From the NCBI RefSeq assembly GCF_000003815.2, contig NC_049982.1:33013746-33077745 (forward strand): DNA of 64,000 nucleotides, read 5' to 3'. This stretch comes from Branchiostoma floridae. Its lineage: Eukaryota; Chordata; Leptocardii; Amphioxiformes; Branchiostomatidae. The position numbers were made by a program, and so were the translations under genes. The notes under the pieces are model-generated. The model was not told where the DNA came from and searched no databases. It was given only the letters and a program-made list of their open reading frames with translations. This document shows positions 44,801-55,215 of the stretch, piece after piece; the stretch's first letter is position 1, and each line of letters starts with the position of its first letter.

Positions 44801-47800
44801 TCTCTGGAGTGCCCCAGGGCACTGTGCTCGGACCACTACTGTTCTTAGTGTATATTAATGACTTAGCCGACAACCTCAACTCTAACATCCGTCTCTTTGC
44901 GGATGACTGCGTCATTTACAGGGAGATAAACAGTGACAGAGATCACACCCTCTTACAAGAGGACATCAATACATTAGATACATGGCAAAACACATGGCAG
45001 ATGAAATTACACCCGGACAAATGTTTTGTTATGCGTTATACCCACAAACGTAAACCTAAACTCTACGACTTCAAACTAGGAAGTCATGTTCTAGCCGAGA
45101 CTAACAACCACAAATACTTAGGAGTCACACTCAACAACCAGCTCTCTTGGTCACAACACATACAGTACAGTGCTTCCAAGGCTAACAAGACGTTAGGCTT
45201 TGTGAGACGCAATCTTTATAACTGCCCCAAATCAGTCAAAACAAATGCATATACATCCCTTGTTAGACCGCATTTAGAGTATTCCAGCGCTGCCTGGGAT
45301 CCATACCACAAAGAGCACATTGCTAAGTTAGAGTCCATTCAAAAAAGAGCGGCCAGATTTGTCACAAATTCGTATCATAGTTATGATAGTGTCACCAAAC
45401 TTGTCTCTGATTTGGGGTGGGACACTTTACGCAACAGAAGGATAGCAAATAGATTAACAATTCTACAGAAAGCAAGACACCATAAAGTAGCCCTGCCGGT
45501 CGAAACTCATCTAAAGCCTGTACCGCGCCAATCGCGACACTCAAACCCAAATTCTTACAAGGCTCTACCTTTTCACAAAGACTGCTACAAACATTCCTTC
45601 TTCCCACAAACCGTGAGAGATTGGAACTCTCTACCGTACGAGGTCACGGAGATCACAGACGCTCCAAAGTTCAAGGAGGCAGTTCTCCAACGCCTCAGGG
45701 AACATTAAGGCGCAGCACTCCCCCTGGACGCTTTGCCCCAACTGAGGGGCGTTGTCCAGTACCCAATCAAGATCAAGATCAAGAGATCAAGATTTTATCC
45801 ATATCATACCCTCCAAAGAAACACACATGTTTCAATGCAAAATTGAATAAAACAAAAATTGAAACAGCAGCAATTCCAACACGCGAATCCAGTATTCAAA
45901 TTATTTAAAAAATGCACACAAAAGTGTGGTAAGGTAATTTTATGGAAGCCTGTGTGATAACAGTAGTTGATAACCCAAGTTATTCTCACCTCACCTCACC
46001 TATCCCTTGGCCTACTAGTGGTCGTTATCACTTGCTCTATAAAATCTGGAATGTTATCACGGCCCAGGTATAACATATATTCACTGTATAACAGTATTGC
46101 ACAGGCTTCAACATATATATTACATGGACTTCCATTGATTGATTTTAACTCACTTTGTGTGTGCTGCATGTGCCACTGCCAAAAGTTCGATGTTGTTACA
46201 ATTTTTGTTGGAGGATGCTACATTTTCTCAACTTCTGGCACAGTTCATATTGAAATGTGTGTTTCCTCTGGTGGGTATGACATACGAGGGGCGGTCAATA
46301 AGTAATGCCCCTGACCCACTTCCAGTTGTCTGATCTAGATGAAATTTTGTATGTGTAATGAATCATATCTTTATAGGTTATGTTGCAAAAAACAGCTCTG
46401 AACTAATTGTGGTTTCTGATTTACTGGTGTTTGAACTGAGTCAGGTGTGAAATGGACCAGGTGTGAAATGGAACCAGTTGAGTGTCGCGCAGTGATCCGG
46501 TTTTTGTATTTGAAAGGACGCACACCAAAGAAGACTTTTGGTGAAATGAAAGAAACTTAATGGTGATGATGCCCCATCATATGACCTTGTAAAACGCTGG
46601 CATCCTGAATTCAAACATGGCCGGAAGTCTGTGGAAACAGCTCCAAGACCTGGTCGTCCCTCTTCTGCCATTGATGAGGCATCTGTTGGAGGACCAACCT
46701 GGGGTGTCCTACAAAAACGGTGTCCAGAGATGGATCAAACAATGGGAGAAATGCATAACTCTGGGTGTTTCCTATGAAGAGAAAGACTGAAAACTGTGCC
46801 AAGTTTCATTAATCTCCTGCTATGGAAAATGGGTCAGGGGCATTACTTATTGACCGCCCCTCGTAAATGAAATGCGACAAGGTGTATTCCTAGTCACCCT
46901 CGATCCCAGCCCTCCCATTGGTTGGATCACCCGTCTTCCAACCCATGGGAGGGCTGGGATACAGGGTGATAGTATATATAAACATATGTGAAAGCTGTTA
47001 CTGTTGATATAAAAACGTAATTAAGGAATTCCATTGCACAGATGTAACTATGCACCTGACACACCTGACAGCTGTGGAAGTACACCTCTCATGGATGCTG
47101 TTCGAGCCGACAACATTGACCTGGCACAGCTGCTGGTCAAACAACACGGAGCTGATGTCCAGAAACTGGACACTATGGGTCGGCAACCTCTGCACCTGGC
47201 TGCCCAGGCTGGCTGCATACAAGCTGTCAGGTATATGCATAGGTCCACTTTACACTAAGAACAGTATAGGTTTCACAGGGCATTTAATACCACTTACCGC
47301 ATAGGGAATTAATAACAAACAGTTAAAAAAAATGCCCTCTGCAGTTCAAAACAAGCTGCTAGGGGGTCCAAACTTACACTATTTATATACTCCAAGACCT
47401 ATCCATGGTCACTAAAACATGAACATGGTAGTTGCAGAGAATGTGACGTTAAATTTTGAAGCTCTGCAGTACCATAACTAGCCACTAGGAGGCTCAATTA
47501 TCGAACTTGACCTTCCTTTTTGTGACTCCTACATATCTACTAAATACCTTGCAGAACTGTTTACAGGTCCTCGAGTTTTATTGTTAACAAACAATGATAC
47601 AAACACACAAACATACACAGCCTGCAGAAGCTTAGGAAAATTCCTAGTGAATCATTTTCAAACTAGACCTTCCTTTCCACAACCGCTTTATCCATCCATC
47701 CATCCATCTATATCCATCCATCCATCCATCTATATCCATCCATCCATCCATCCATCTATATCTATCTATCTATCTATCTATCTCTTTATATTATATAATT

Positions 47801-48196
47801 AGAATGCAAACATGGATTGGATAGTTGGTTCATTCTATACTTTTTGCATTAGAATAAAGATGTCTCTATGTTCTATATTCCAGGTACCTATTGACTGAAC
47901 ATGGCATCCCTGTGGACACCCCTGCCCCAGGGAGTGGGTTGACCGCGCTGCATTTTGCAGCCAAAGAAGGACAAACAGATGCAGTAAAGCTTCTAGTGAG
48001 ATTTGGGTCAAATGTCAACATAAAGGACGACAAAGGTCGGACGGCCCTGCACATGGCGTCTGGCGGTCAGCACGCCGAGTGTGTCAGGGTGCTGCTGACC
48101 AGTGGGGCGGTGGATGGCACGGACCGGTCAGGGAACACAGCAGAACAACTTGCAAGAAAGAAAACTGTTAAAGACATCTTCAGGCAAATAAATTAG
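35842..48196 (+). CDS. ANKRD16: ANKRD16, ankyrin repeat domain protein 16
   Basis: Four exons: 35842-36134, 40902-41201, 47042-47230 and 47884-48196 (stop TAG). Every junction splits an Arg codon as AG plus one base, and phases agree. Product 364 residues, against 361 in human. It is made almost wholly of ankyrin repeats: [127 protein letters not shown]16 is known in mouse to bind alanyl-tRNA synthetase and take up mischarged serine, limiting mistranslation. The start ATG at 35842 has a good Kozak context; two more in-frame ATGs follow at once, and one lies upstream at 35812. Introns 1 and 2 are enlarged by LINEs. Confidence 0.95.
36200..36306. mobile_element. TAG...CTA family element, 107 bp, 9-bp TSD
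   Basis: Ends TAGCCTGGATACCA and inverse, arms nearly meeting in the centre, with the exact duplication TGTAGGTGT at 36191-36199 and 36307-36315. It begins 65 bp after ANKRD16 exon 1. Confidence 0.9.
36584..36604. repeat. (TA)n microsatellite at the LINE 5' junction
   Basis: About ten TA units directly precede the truncated 5' end of the LINE at 36605. Confidence 0.9.
36605..39465 (+). mobile_element. RTE-like LINE, 5'-truncated, one long open frame
   Basis: An uninterrupted frame runs from 36608 to the stop at 39419-39421. It opens inside the AP endonuclease at its QETK motif (IDIQETKW), so the first endonuclease motif is lost; LLTDSNAR and the terminal SDH motif (YSDHRV) remain. The reverse transcriptase core is complete: [53 protein letters not shown] and the catalytic FADD (38678-38689). 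The C-terminal region has [11 protein letters not shown] and WRRRI. A TTCAAGG tandem tail (about 39444-39464) marks the 3' end, as in RTE elements. Clade assigned by eye. ANKRD16 intron 1, same strand as the gene. Confidence 0.88.
39503..39562. repeat. Inverted repeat with 22-bp arms
   Basis: TTCTGATTGGTCAGAATGAA pairs with TTCATTCTGACCAATCAGAA across a loop of about 15 bp; it could be a small MITE. Confidence 0.75.
39911..40048. mobile_element. Palindromic MITE with TTAA TSD
   Basis: Left TGACCCGCC..., right its inverse, with arms of about 50 bp pairing (TATAACGCCTGGTCCTTT with AAAGGACCAGGCGTTATG). Flanked by TTAA at 39907-39910 and 40049-40052, as for piggyBac or Kolobok elements. ANKRD16 intron 1. 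Confidence 0.8.
41372..42461. mobile_element. DNA transposon remnant, TAACGGCAcTGAACTTTAATC ends
   Basis: Left end TAACGGCAATGAACTTTAAT and right end inverted TAACGGCACTGAACTTTAAT (one mismatch). GTTGGATTAAAGTTCC-type blocks recur inside. About 1.09 kb; no transposase recognised. If the outer TA is the TSD, the TIR starts ACGGCA. ANKRD16 intron 2. Confidence 0.75.
43030..46075 (+). mobile_element. Family A repeat split by a LINE
   Basis: The left part (to about 43168) ends GAATACATGGTGTTGTATTT. The right part resumes at about 45792 with TTTTATCCATATCATACCC and runs to CGGCCCAGGTATAACATA. Uninterrupted copies at 24869 and 27238 have the two parts adjoining. Confidence 0.65.
43169..45791 (+). 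mobile_element. CR1/Jockey-like LINE, 5'-truncated, one long open frame
   Basis: An intact frame (43183-45708; the first codons are target DNA). It starts in the C-terminal half of the AP endonuclease ([32 protein letters not shown]). A complete reverse transcriptase follows: [84 protein letters not shown] and FADD (44896-44907). The end has [13 protein letters not shown] and [13 protein letters not shown]. An ATCAAG tandem tail at 45765-45791 marks the 3' end. The family is judged by eye. ANKRD16 intron 2. Confidence 0.88.
46090..46985 (-). mobile_element. Family A repeat, reverse orientation, split by a mariner element
   Basis: Left of the mariner: GTGTTTCCTCTGGTGGGTATGACA. Right of it: AAATGAAATGCGACAAGGTGTATTC, then an inner hairpin CCCAGCCCTCCCAT/ATGGGAGGGCTGGG. 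These are the reverse complement of blocks adjacent in the copy at 27238. Left boundary approximate. Confidence 0.6.
46285..46863 (+). mobile_element. Internally deleted mariner transposon
   Basis: Perfect terminal inverted repeats of about 34 bp (CGAGGGGCGGTCAATAAGTA...), flanked by TA at 46283-46284 and 46864-46865. The inside encodes an N-terminal helix-turn-helix piece ([20 protein letters not shown], with [12 protein letters not shown]) and a C-terminal piece ([13 protein letters not shown]), joined by a deletion that removes the catalytic core. A one-base shift also lies in the N-terminal piece. Non-autonomous. Confidence 0.92.
47693..47783. repeat. (TCCA)n / (TATC)n microsatellite
   Basis: Alternating TCCATCCA and TATC runs in the last ANKRD16 intron. 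Confidence 0.95.
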
Positions 48197-48227
48197 ATGT
48201 TGATGTCTGTGCAATGTTTTGTGTTAG

Positions 48228-49205
48228 GCTACAGCAAGTAAATTTTATGGATGACATCAGCGCTTGCATTAATTTTCGCCTGATTTGAGAAAAAAAAAAA
48301 TTTTTTCTCTTCGGGGATGGTCAGATAGATCAATATAGGCAAACGTGTTCTAACATAATAATCATACTTGTAGAGATGACACTAGGGAGGTAGCCATGAC
48401 TATAGTTGCAGAAGTGAAACTTGTTGGATTGTTGTAAAAGTGCCCCCAATATGGAAGCCATGCATGTATACGTAGTTGCCAGCTTGGCAAGTGATACCAG
48501 TGCACCACACTAGTATCACTTTTAGTTTTACTACACTAGGCCACACCAATTTAATTTCTTGGTTCACGGATTTTTTCATAAAAAATATGGAGCGAAAGGG
48601 CGAAATAAAAATAAAAATAAAAATTGTAAAATGGTTGGGGTTAAGGTAAGGGCTAATCCAAAACAAAGACAATAAAAAGTTTTCAGCTTGAAAAAAGTAC
48701 AAAACCACTAATTACTGTACAGTAACAGCACCTGTTCATTGAAAATTACAAAAGTATTGTCAGTTTTTATGTTTGTCCCATTCTTCATGAATGAATAAAT
48801 GTAACTGCAATAATAATACCCACATTTTAAGGAGCTTATAATATAAAGGCTAATTTGCTACACCAGAAAGTTGGTAAATGGTTTCATTAATGGTGAAAAT
48901 AAATGAGTGGTAATTATTATTTTTATTTTTTTTTTCAAAAAATAGGAGCGAGCGAATCCGTGAACCAAGAAATTAAATTGGTGTGGCCCTAGTTTACTTC
49001 TTCGATACAGATATAAATGCCTTGTTAGTTGTGATGCCACGTTTTTTCCACTTCAAATCTTGTTACGACGTTTATGGTGTCTATTTTGAAAATTTAGCCA
49101 TCTTGTTTTTTTTACCCATCTTGTTTTTTTTTTTTCGCGCTATCTCATTATTCTTGCACTCTGCAGAGGATGTCATCCATAAAATTTACTTGCTATGGCC
49201 TTACT
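48228..49205. mobile_element. Family F element containing a nested MITE
   Basis: Left end GGCTACAGCAAGTAAATTTT and right end inverted GGCCATAGCAAGTAAATTTT, both followed by ATGGATGACATC. The interior matches 59400-59660 except for the nested element at 48536-48992. Confidence 0.75.
48536..48992. mobile_element. Nested MITE, CTAGGCCACACCAATTTAAT ends
   Basis: Ends CTAGGCCACACCAATTTAAT and inverted CTAGGGCCACACCAATTTAA, continuing through TTCTTGGTTCACGGATT on both sides. AT-rich interior. Absent from the related sequence near 59460. Confidence 0.82.
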
Positions 49206-50786
49206 GGTTTTACCTCTTGGTGATTGACTGCAATGATCATAGCAAATGTTCTTGGCTGACACATTGACAGAAGATATTGTTTTTACATGACAATTGAACA
49301 TTACATGTAATTGGCAAAGAAGAATTTGACAAATGAAAAAAAGCTATCTTGTACCAAAATGAAATATGACTTGATTTGACTTACTTAAAATATAATGTAT
49401 ATATATCTATGAAAAATAATATGTATGAAAATGAAATATATATATCTAATAATATAAATTGCCTTAGGGAGGGACCACCAAATGAAGTTAGTATTGCAAC
49501 ACATGATGGAGCCATGCAAATACAATCACTTCAAACTCATTTACCTAAGTTTCAATCTTCAAGTCTTTACTCCCACTGCAAGGCTGAATTCTAATTCTAG
49601 TTTTACATCAGTCCAGCTAATGTAAAATCATTTTGGGGTCAGTTGCATGGCATTTTGGCCAGAGACCTGCTGTCCTCCCTAGGAGAAAATGACCTTTCTG
49701 CAAATACCTGTATTGCAAATACATGTATTTAATGGAAATACAGCTGCTCTCTCATTGGTCGAACAGCAAATTGCCATGTTATCATTGGTTGAACTGCTAA
49801 TTATGATGTACAGTCAGGATCAGTCTGCTGCAATAGGATGAATGAAGATGCGGTACCGTTGCAAATTTTAGAGAATAAACAACTTTATCAACTATTTGTT
49901 CGGCTGTTTAAGTTTCTGTCGCGCTGGATGTGGCATATGATACATTGTACTAGCTGCTTCTGTTTTATGAATAAACTGGCATTGCTGTTTATTGGTACAT
50001 ATCCTGCTGTGACAGTCGGAGTTGTTCTTTATAGAAGTTGTTTTTGTTTTCAAGTGACCTCAATAATATCCATAGAATCTTGTTAGACCAGTGGCAGGGC
50101 CTGACATGCATTAAGATGCATATTAGGTTCTAAAATTACAGAATAGCCAGTATGATCTAAGTATGAGTTGTGTTTCAAAAGGAACAGGAACAAAAGTAAG
50201 ACTCTGTGACCACGGTAAGGCAAATATTTACACTTTTTCAAATAAAATCACAATGCCCATCATAAAAAGCAACATTAGATATAAGACAATCAAACTCAAG
50301 TTTCCAGACTTTTTTGTTAGTTTTAGCCAATTTATGGCTAGTGGACAGATATTTTTTTCCCTTTAGTACATCAGTCTTAGAAATAAGAGCCTTTGTATCT
50401 TATATAGCTAGTGTTTTCCGTCCATGTTGAAAGCTTACAATGAACTACCATTATTTTGCAACATTCCAGATTTTGATTAATTACTGTTAGTGTTACATAG
50501 CATCAGTCAAACGGCCTTTTATTGACTAGAGAGCAGTATAGACAATAACAAGTGCACTTGGTCCTGATTATAAATACATGATGATAATGATAGACAATAT
50601 TATCATTAGTACAGCCTACAGCAGCCGATTTTTTCTCTCTGTTCTGGAGGCTGGTTGTGTATTGTGAGAAGCTCTGGATAGAACAAAGGTATAAAGGAGG
50701 AGGGACATGTATATTGGTTCATAAATCGAAGTAAACGACGATGCAATGCTATCAGTGATAAGTACAATAAGTAAAACTAATATGTC

Positions 50787-53700
50787 CTATAAGTAAAGAG
50801 ACAGCTGTCGTACTAAAACCGCCGCTGCAGTGGTGAGTATTGTACGTGCAGCACGTGTCCGGTCCAGGCCAGCGGCCCGGCTGTAGTAGTTACAGCCGTT
50901 CCCACTGCAACACCACGTGCAAATCTGCAAATAGAGATAGCAGTAAGCAATATTAGATCGTTGAAAGTGGAAATGATCTGGATAAGGTAATCTGTATAAT
51001 ATTGACATCTAATGTACTATTTTAGCACATTGACATCATTTTGTCATCAATTGAGTCGTTAAAGATGGCGCAGAAACAAGTGGCACGACGATTCCTGATC
51101 AAGGCCTAATTTTTTAGGGTTCCAATGATAAGGAATATCCTTGTGGACTTGTCTCTGGGCCGTTTTTAACTGCTCAAAGTATGAAAAAATAATGTAGATG
51201 TGGGAATATAGTGCATTAAATGTCAATGTTATACAGAAGAATACATTCACAAGTCCACGCACTGAAGCAGTAGTCTCTACCAGACTCCGGATCGCTGGAA
51301 AATCGTAGAAATGGAACAAATAGAGAGGAATATAACCGGCCAGGGAACAGCTTGCGATCGCGTTACTGTTGCGGTCTCGTTACTGTTGCCTAGCCGGATA
51401 TATTCCTCTGGCCGGCATACTCCTCTATTTGTACCATTTCTACGATTTTTTCCAGCGACTCCGAGGGAGTCTGATAGAGACTACTGAAGCAGGTCCAGGT
51501 TTAGGTACGGAACTGGACTGGACCTGAACCGGACCTGAACCGGACCTGAATTTTCTGTACCGGTACCCACCCCTAGCAGCTGCGTATCGCTACACCCCGG
51601 GAACACCTGACATGTATGTTCTGTGGTACCTCGGTGGTCATGCCGAGCCCGGAGGTTCTGCAGCCCCAGTAACACGTCTCCGAGCAGCCGCGGGAAAACG
51701 CTAACACCACACCGTTAGTCTTGGTCCGTTCGATCTGTGGAGAAACACAGAGATGGCATCATGTCAGAAGTTGTCATCATTATAGCAGCATCTGACATGT
51801 CATTTTAATGAATGAAGACATTCATTGCGCAATTTTGCCCCACTGGGCTAAGTGCAGGTCACAAGGTAACAATCATATATATGTAACAATGGAAACAATC
51901 ATACACATCTATATATGCATATGTGTGTCTAATCTATTCTAAGACATTCGACTTCCTCTCGCTTCTTGGTAATTGCATAAATGTAGCTAGCTGTATGGTT
52001 GGTTAGAGTTGGTTTATCAAAAGCTGTCAAGAATATAAAATAATTTCTCTTTACTATTCAAGTATCTGAAGTGGAGAACTTAACTTAACATATAGCCAAA
52101 TGCTGATGCTGTGCAGTCGAAAATTTTGAGTCCAATTTTTGTGTTGGAATTTACAGTTCAACTATTTCAAGAATGACTTCTACCAACACAGATGAACTTC
52201 AAAGTTAACATAGTCAAAAAGAATGCTCCTATCGCTATCATACAAAGGACAATCCACAGTAAAATGTACTATGATAGACAGCTCGCAGTCTTACTTATAA
52301 TATCAGCCTTCTAATTATTTTTGATATTGCCACGTCTGAATTCTATCGGTGACTGATGCGACACAACGTTATATATATTATAAGTTTTAAGATACATTTT
52401 CCCGCAGCGCAACTTTCCATATACTACGGGGGTTAGTCCAAATTTACGCATACTTTCTCTTCTATTGTAATAAAAAAAACTACCACAACGACTTATTGTA
52501 TTCCTTCTGAATTGCAGTAGTTTTATCTATCTTTATCACCGTCTTTGCTTGAAGTTCTATGAAAAATAAGCATTGTTTTTGGAGTGTCAAGGAGGAAAAC
52601 CAAACAAAGAACGACGAATTGCCATGATACTTAGTATGCAGGTAGTTCAGACAGAGATCTACACAATGACATATGCACATTATGCAAAATAGGAGTTGAT
52701 GTGCATAGTAAATGAGGAAAATTTGAAATTCGTGTGTTTTTTATCATTAAGATGTTCATACGTAATGTAAATGTATATAATTTATGGAAGGTTAAACATC
52801 AACAGATAATAAGTATGCAAATGGCCTCCATATTTGTGACATGATTAAGTTAGTTAAATGTGCACACCACTATGTATACATTGTGTAAGTGTTCAAGCTA
52901 TTTGCATAATTTATTACAACATATAAACATGAGATTCTACCAAATGAAGGGACTTCATCATGAGTGAAATAGACAGTGCTAATTACAGCTTTATCTGTGT
53001 AATCAATGAGGAAAGATGAAACAATATTTTAAAAAAGTTTTTAAAAATATTTTGAAATATGTCATGGAGATATGGTTGTAGTTGTCTATTTGTCTTTGGT
53101 ATTTTCATATAAACCTGGCAGCTATTTTCTCATATAATGTTACTTCTTATTCTATTGATACAGATTTATATGTATGTCTGGGGTTACCACCACCCCCACC
53201 CCACCCCCAGGGCACATTGAAAAGCGCCTAGAAAAGGCGATATGTTACCCCTGGTGAACTAAAATAAACAAACAAGCGGTACCATGCAATATCGTGAACT
53301 CGAGCCGCAGTCGGACAGGGTTGCGTTGTCTCTGGTCACCTCACTCATGCACATGGTGTCATAGAAGTAAAACCTGAACTCTTCAGCACACGAGTAGCAT
53401 GACAGGACGCATGTCCCTGGTGGTCAATACAGACAGAAGCGGGAAGGTAACTTCATTCTAAACGTCTGGCTAGGGGCAATGTTATTCCATTCCATATTTA
53501 TGTTGATCCACTGTATTGTTTGTGTTTACAACACACACAACACACCGCACAAAGCAAGACAATGCGTCAATAACTTATTGAATGTTGGTGATCAGTTATT
53601 TTAATTACCACTTTTAAGATACAAAAATGTAGATAAAACAACAGGAGTATTTATCAACCATTTACAAATGTATGAAGAGCTCTCAAAAAAGAAAGTACCA

Positions 53701-54154
53701 AACAGTCGCGAATGAATAGAAAAAAAATCCTCTAAAGGCACAAATAAAAATAACAGGGATCATTGAAAACAAGAGCAAATTCGTTTCAAATATCAACGAA
53801 ACAGAAGGCATCCCCGCGTCCGCATTCTAATTCCCCCATTTCTCATTATTTTCGAGCATCCATATGACCGCGAGTTAACGCTAGTTCACCTTTATCCGTG
53901 GTGTAACCTATATCCGTTGTTCTTAACAGGGTATTTAGGGATACCAAGTCGAAGGGCTGTGCTTTATTTTCAAGTATACAATAATATCGCAGTTTGAAAG
54001 CACCATCCGTCGACTTGATATCCTTTAATACCCTGTTTGTGAAAAAACAATGTATATAGGTTACCCCGCGGATAAAAGTAAACCGGCGTTACGTACCTTC
54101 CCGGAGCTGCACACAGAGAAGTAGAAGAAGCAGAAAAATCACGACGGTCCGCAT
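50787..54154 (-). CDS. Ly6/uPAR three-finger protein, secreted or GPI-anchored
   Basis: Four exons in coding order: 54154-54097, 53416-53283, 51734-51630 and 50924-50787 (stop TAG). Phases 1, 0 and 0 agree; product 144 residues. Exon 1 is a signal peptide (MRTVVIFLLLLLLCVQ). Exons 2-4 give the LU pattern: LSCYSC, MCM, DC, YC, RGCSETC, GLGMTTE and CCSGNGCN, the diagnostic CC-x4-CN end. Twelve or thirteen cysteines remain against the usual ten; the extras (C85 or C89, C101) may form another disulphide. NAT at N50 could be glycosylated. The tail after CN (TILTTAAAVLV) is hydrophobic and may be a GPI signal, although it ends RQLSLYL. Ly6 proteins are cell-surface ligands or receptor modulators; the target here cannot be told. 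Orthology unknown. Confidence 0.9.
50985..51245. mobile_element. Palindromic element, TCTGTATAATATTGACATCT ends
   Basis: Left TCTGTATAATATTGACATCT and right inverted TTCTGTATAACATTGACATT; GCACTAT and CTGGGCCGTTTTTAA blocks follow. A second copy lies near 58868-59105 in the opposite orientation. Ly6-like intron 3. Confidence 0.65.
51271..51483. mobile_element. TAG...CTA family element, 9-bp TSD
   Basis: Ends TAGTCTCTACCAGACTCC and inverted TAGTCTCTATCAGACTCC, arms about 80 bp. Exact duplication CTGAAGCAG at 51262-51270 and 51484-51492. Ly6-like intron 3. Confidence 0.88.
51493..51577. repeat. GGACCTGAAC repeat with GTACCGGTACCCACCCCTAG end
   Basis: Short tandem GGACCTGAACC units followed by a terminus like that at 60420-60437; probably one arm of a MITE related to 19012-19407. 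Confidence 0.5.
53876..54091. mobile_element. Palindromic MITE abutting the Ly6 exon 1 splice donor
   Basis: Left end TAACGCTAGTTCACCTTTAT, right end inverted TAACGCCGGTTTACTTTTAT; inner GTAACCTATAT and CAGGGTATT blocks pair too. Its right end is base +6 of Ly6-like intron 1. Confidence 0.75.
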
Positions 54155-54354
54155 TCTTTAGATATAGTAGCTAGCACAAAACCTGGCAGTGTAGTGGCTG
54201 GATCATAAAGAATTCATGGATTCTGACAGCGTCATTTGTTGTTGTTGTTACCATAAAGGGCACGTACAAACAAGAAATATAGCCGTACGACGATTTATTA
54301 GGTTATTCCATTTCGAAGTTCAAAAGGGGTGTCGTCAAAGGATGCTTCAGTAAA

Positions 54355-54401
54355 AAATACTTGATACAGAAACTGAACTTCAGTTTCTGTATCAAGTATT
54401 T
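54355..54401. repeat. Perfect palindrome, 23-bp arms, 1-bp spacer
   Basis: AAATACTTGATACAGAAACT (left, continuing GAA) and its exact reverse complement are separated by one C at 54378. It lies about 200 bp upstream of the Ly6-like start codon. Confidence 0.9.
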
Positions 54402-54650
54402 AAGTAGTGCTAGATGGGAGGATGTGGCTGTATATCTGGAGTAAGATAACTCGAAATCAGTCTCACGTCTTACAGTCTTCACTCATAAAATGAACCAAAC
54501 CCTGTCAGCATTAGATGCATTATCATAGCTTGTGTTGTCATGCACGGTTGGTGTAACATACAGAAGACAGGGAACTAGGGCGGTGAAGTGATTGATGGGT
54601 CTTGTAATTATGTCCTACGGTAAATAGAATATAGGATAAGGGAGAAATTC

Positions 54651-54750
54651 NNNNNNNNNNNNNNNNNNNNNNNNNNNNNNNNNNNNNNNNNNNNNNNNNN
54701 NNNNNNNNNNNNNNNNNNNNNNNNNNNNNNNNNNNNNNNNNNNNNNNNNN
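54651..54750. other. Assembly gap (100 N)
   Basis: Exactly 100 N; TAAATAGAAT occurs just before (54622) and directly after the gap, consistent with a collapsed repeat. Confidence 0.99.
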
Positions 54751-55165
54751 TAAATAGAATGATTTAGCCCAAAGGAATCACATGAATAGGGCAATAGTAC
54801 AATGGCACAGGATCTGACACCTTTCACGCCGCGACAGGGGAGCTTTTTTTACAAAAACTAATCCCTAATCCTTCCTTGAAAAATACGACGAAGCTGAAAC
54901 TATATCCATGGCGCTGGTAAATGAAACCTGCTAAATAAACTTGCCATAACAACATTTGTTTCCGCACAATTAGCTTCTATTGTACCACACAAGAGTGCGT
55001 GGTTTGTCACACAATGAAAGCGAGCCTCCGTGATCATAGTTTTCATTATTAATTGATGAACAAATGTTGTGTGTTGTCAATTGGCATGTGTCTGTGAGAC
55101 CTGGCTAACCGTCATTAGGTCTTACTGGTACCGGTGTGTCTTTTAAGGCGGTCCCTATCCTGATA

Positions 55166-55215
55166 CTGTAAATGCAGAAACTTTAGCGGTGGTTTTATGT
55201 TCGCGATTTTAATGC
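55166..55215. mobile_element. MITE, CTGTAAATG family (copy 3, fragment)
   Basis: Only one end remains: CTGTAAATGCAGAAACTTTA followed by GCGGTGGTTTTATGTTCGCG. Confidence 0.65.

Larger units (their letters stand above)
48197..50786. other. Noncoding region between convergent ANKRD16 and Ly6-like genes
   Basis: The left kilobase is a nested transposon (48228-49205). The rest is AT-rich with no recognisable gene. 3' UTR limits not resolved. Confidence 0.5.
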
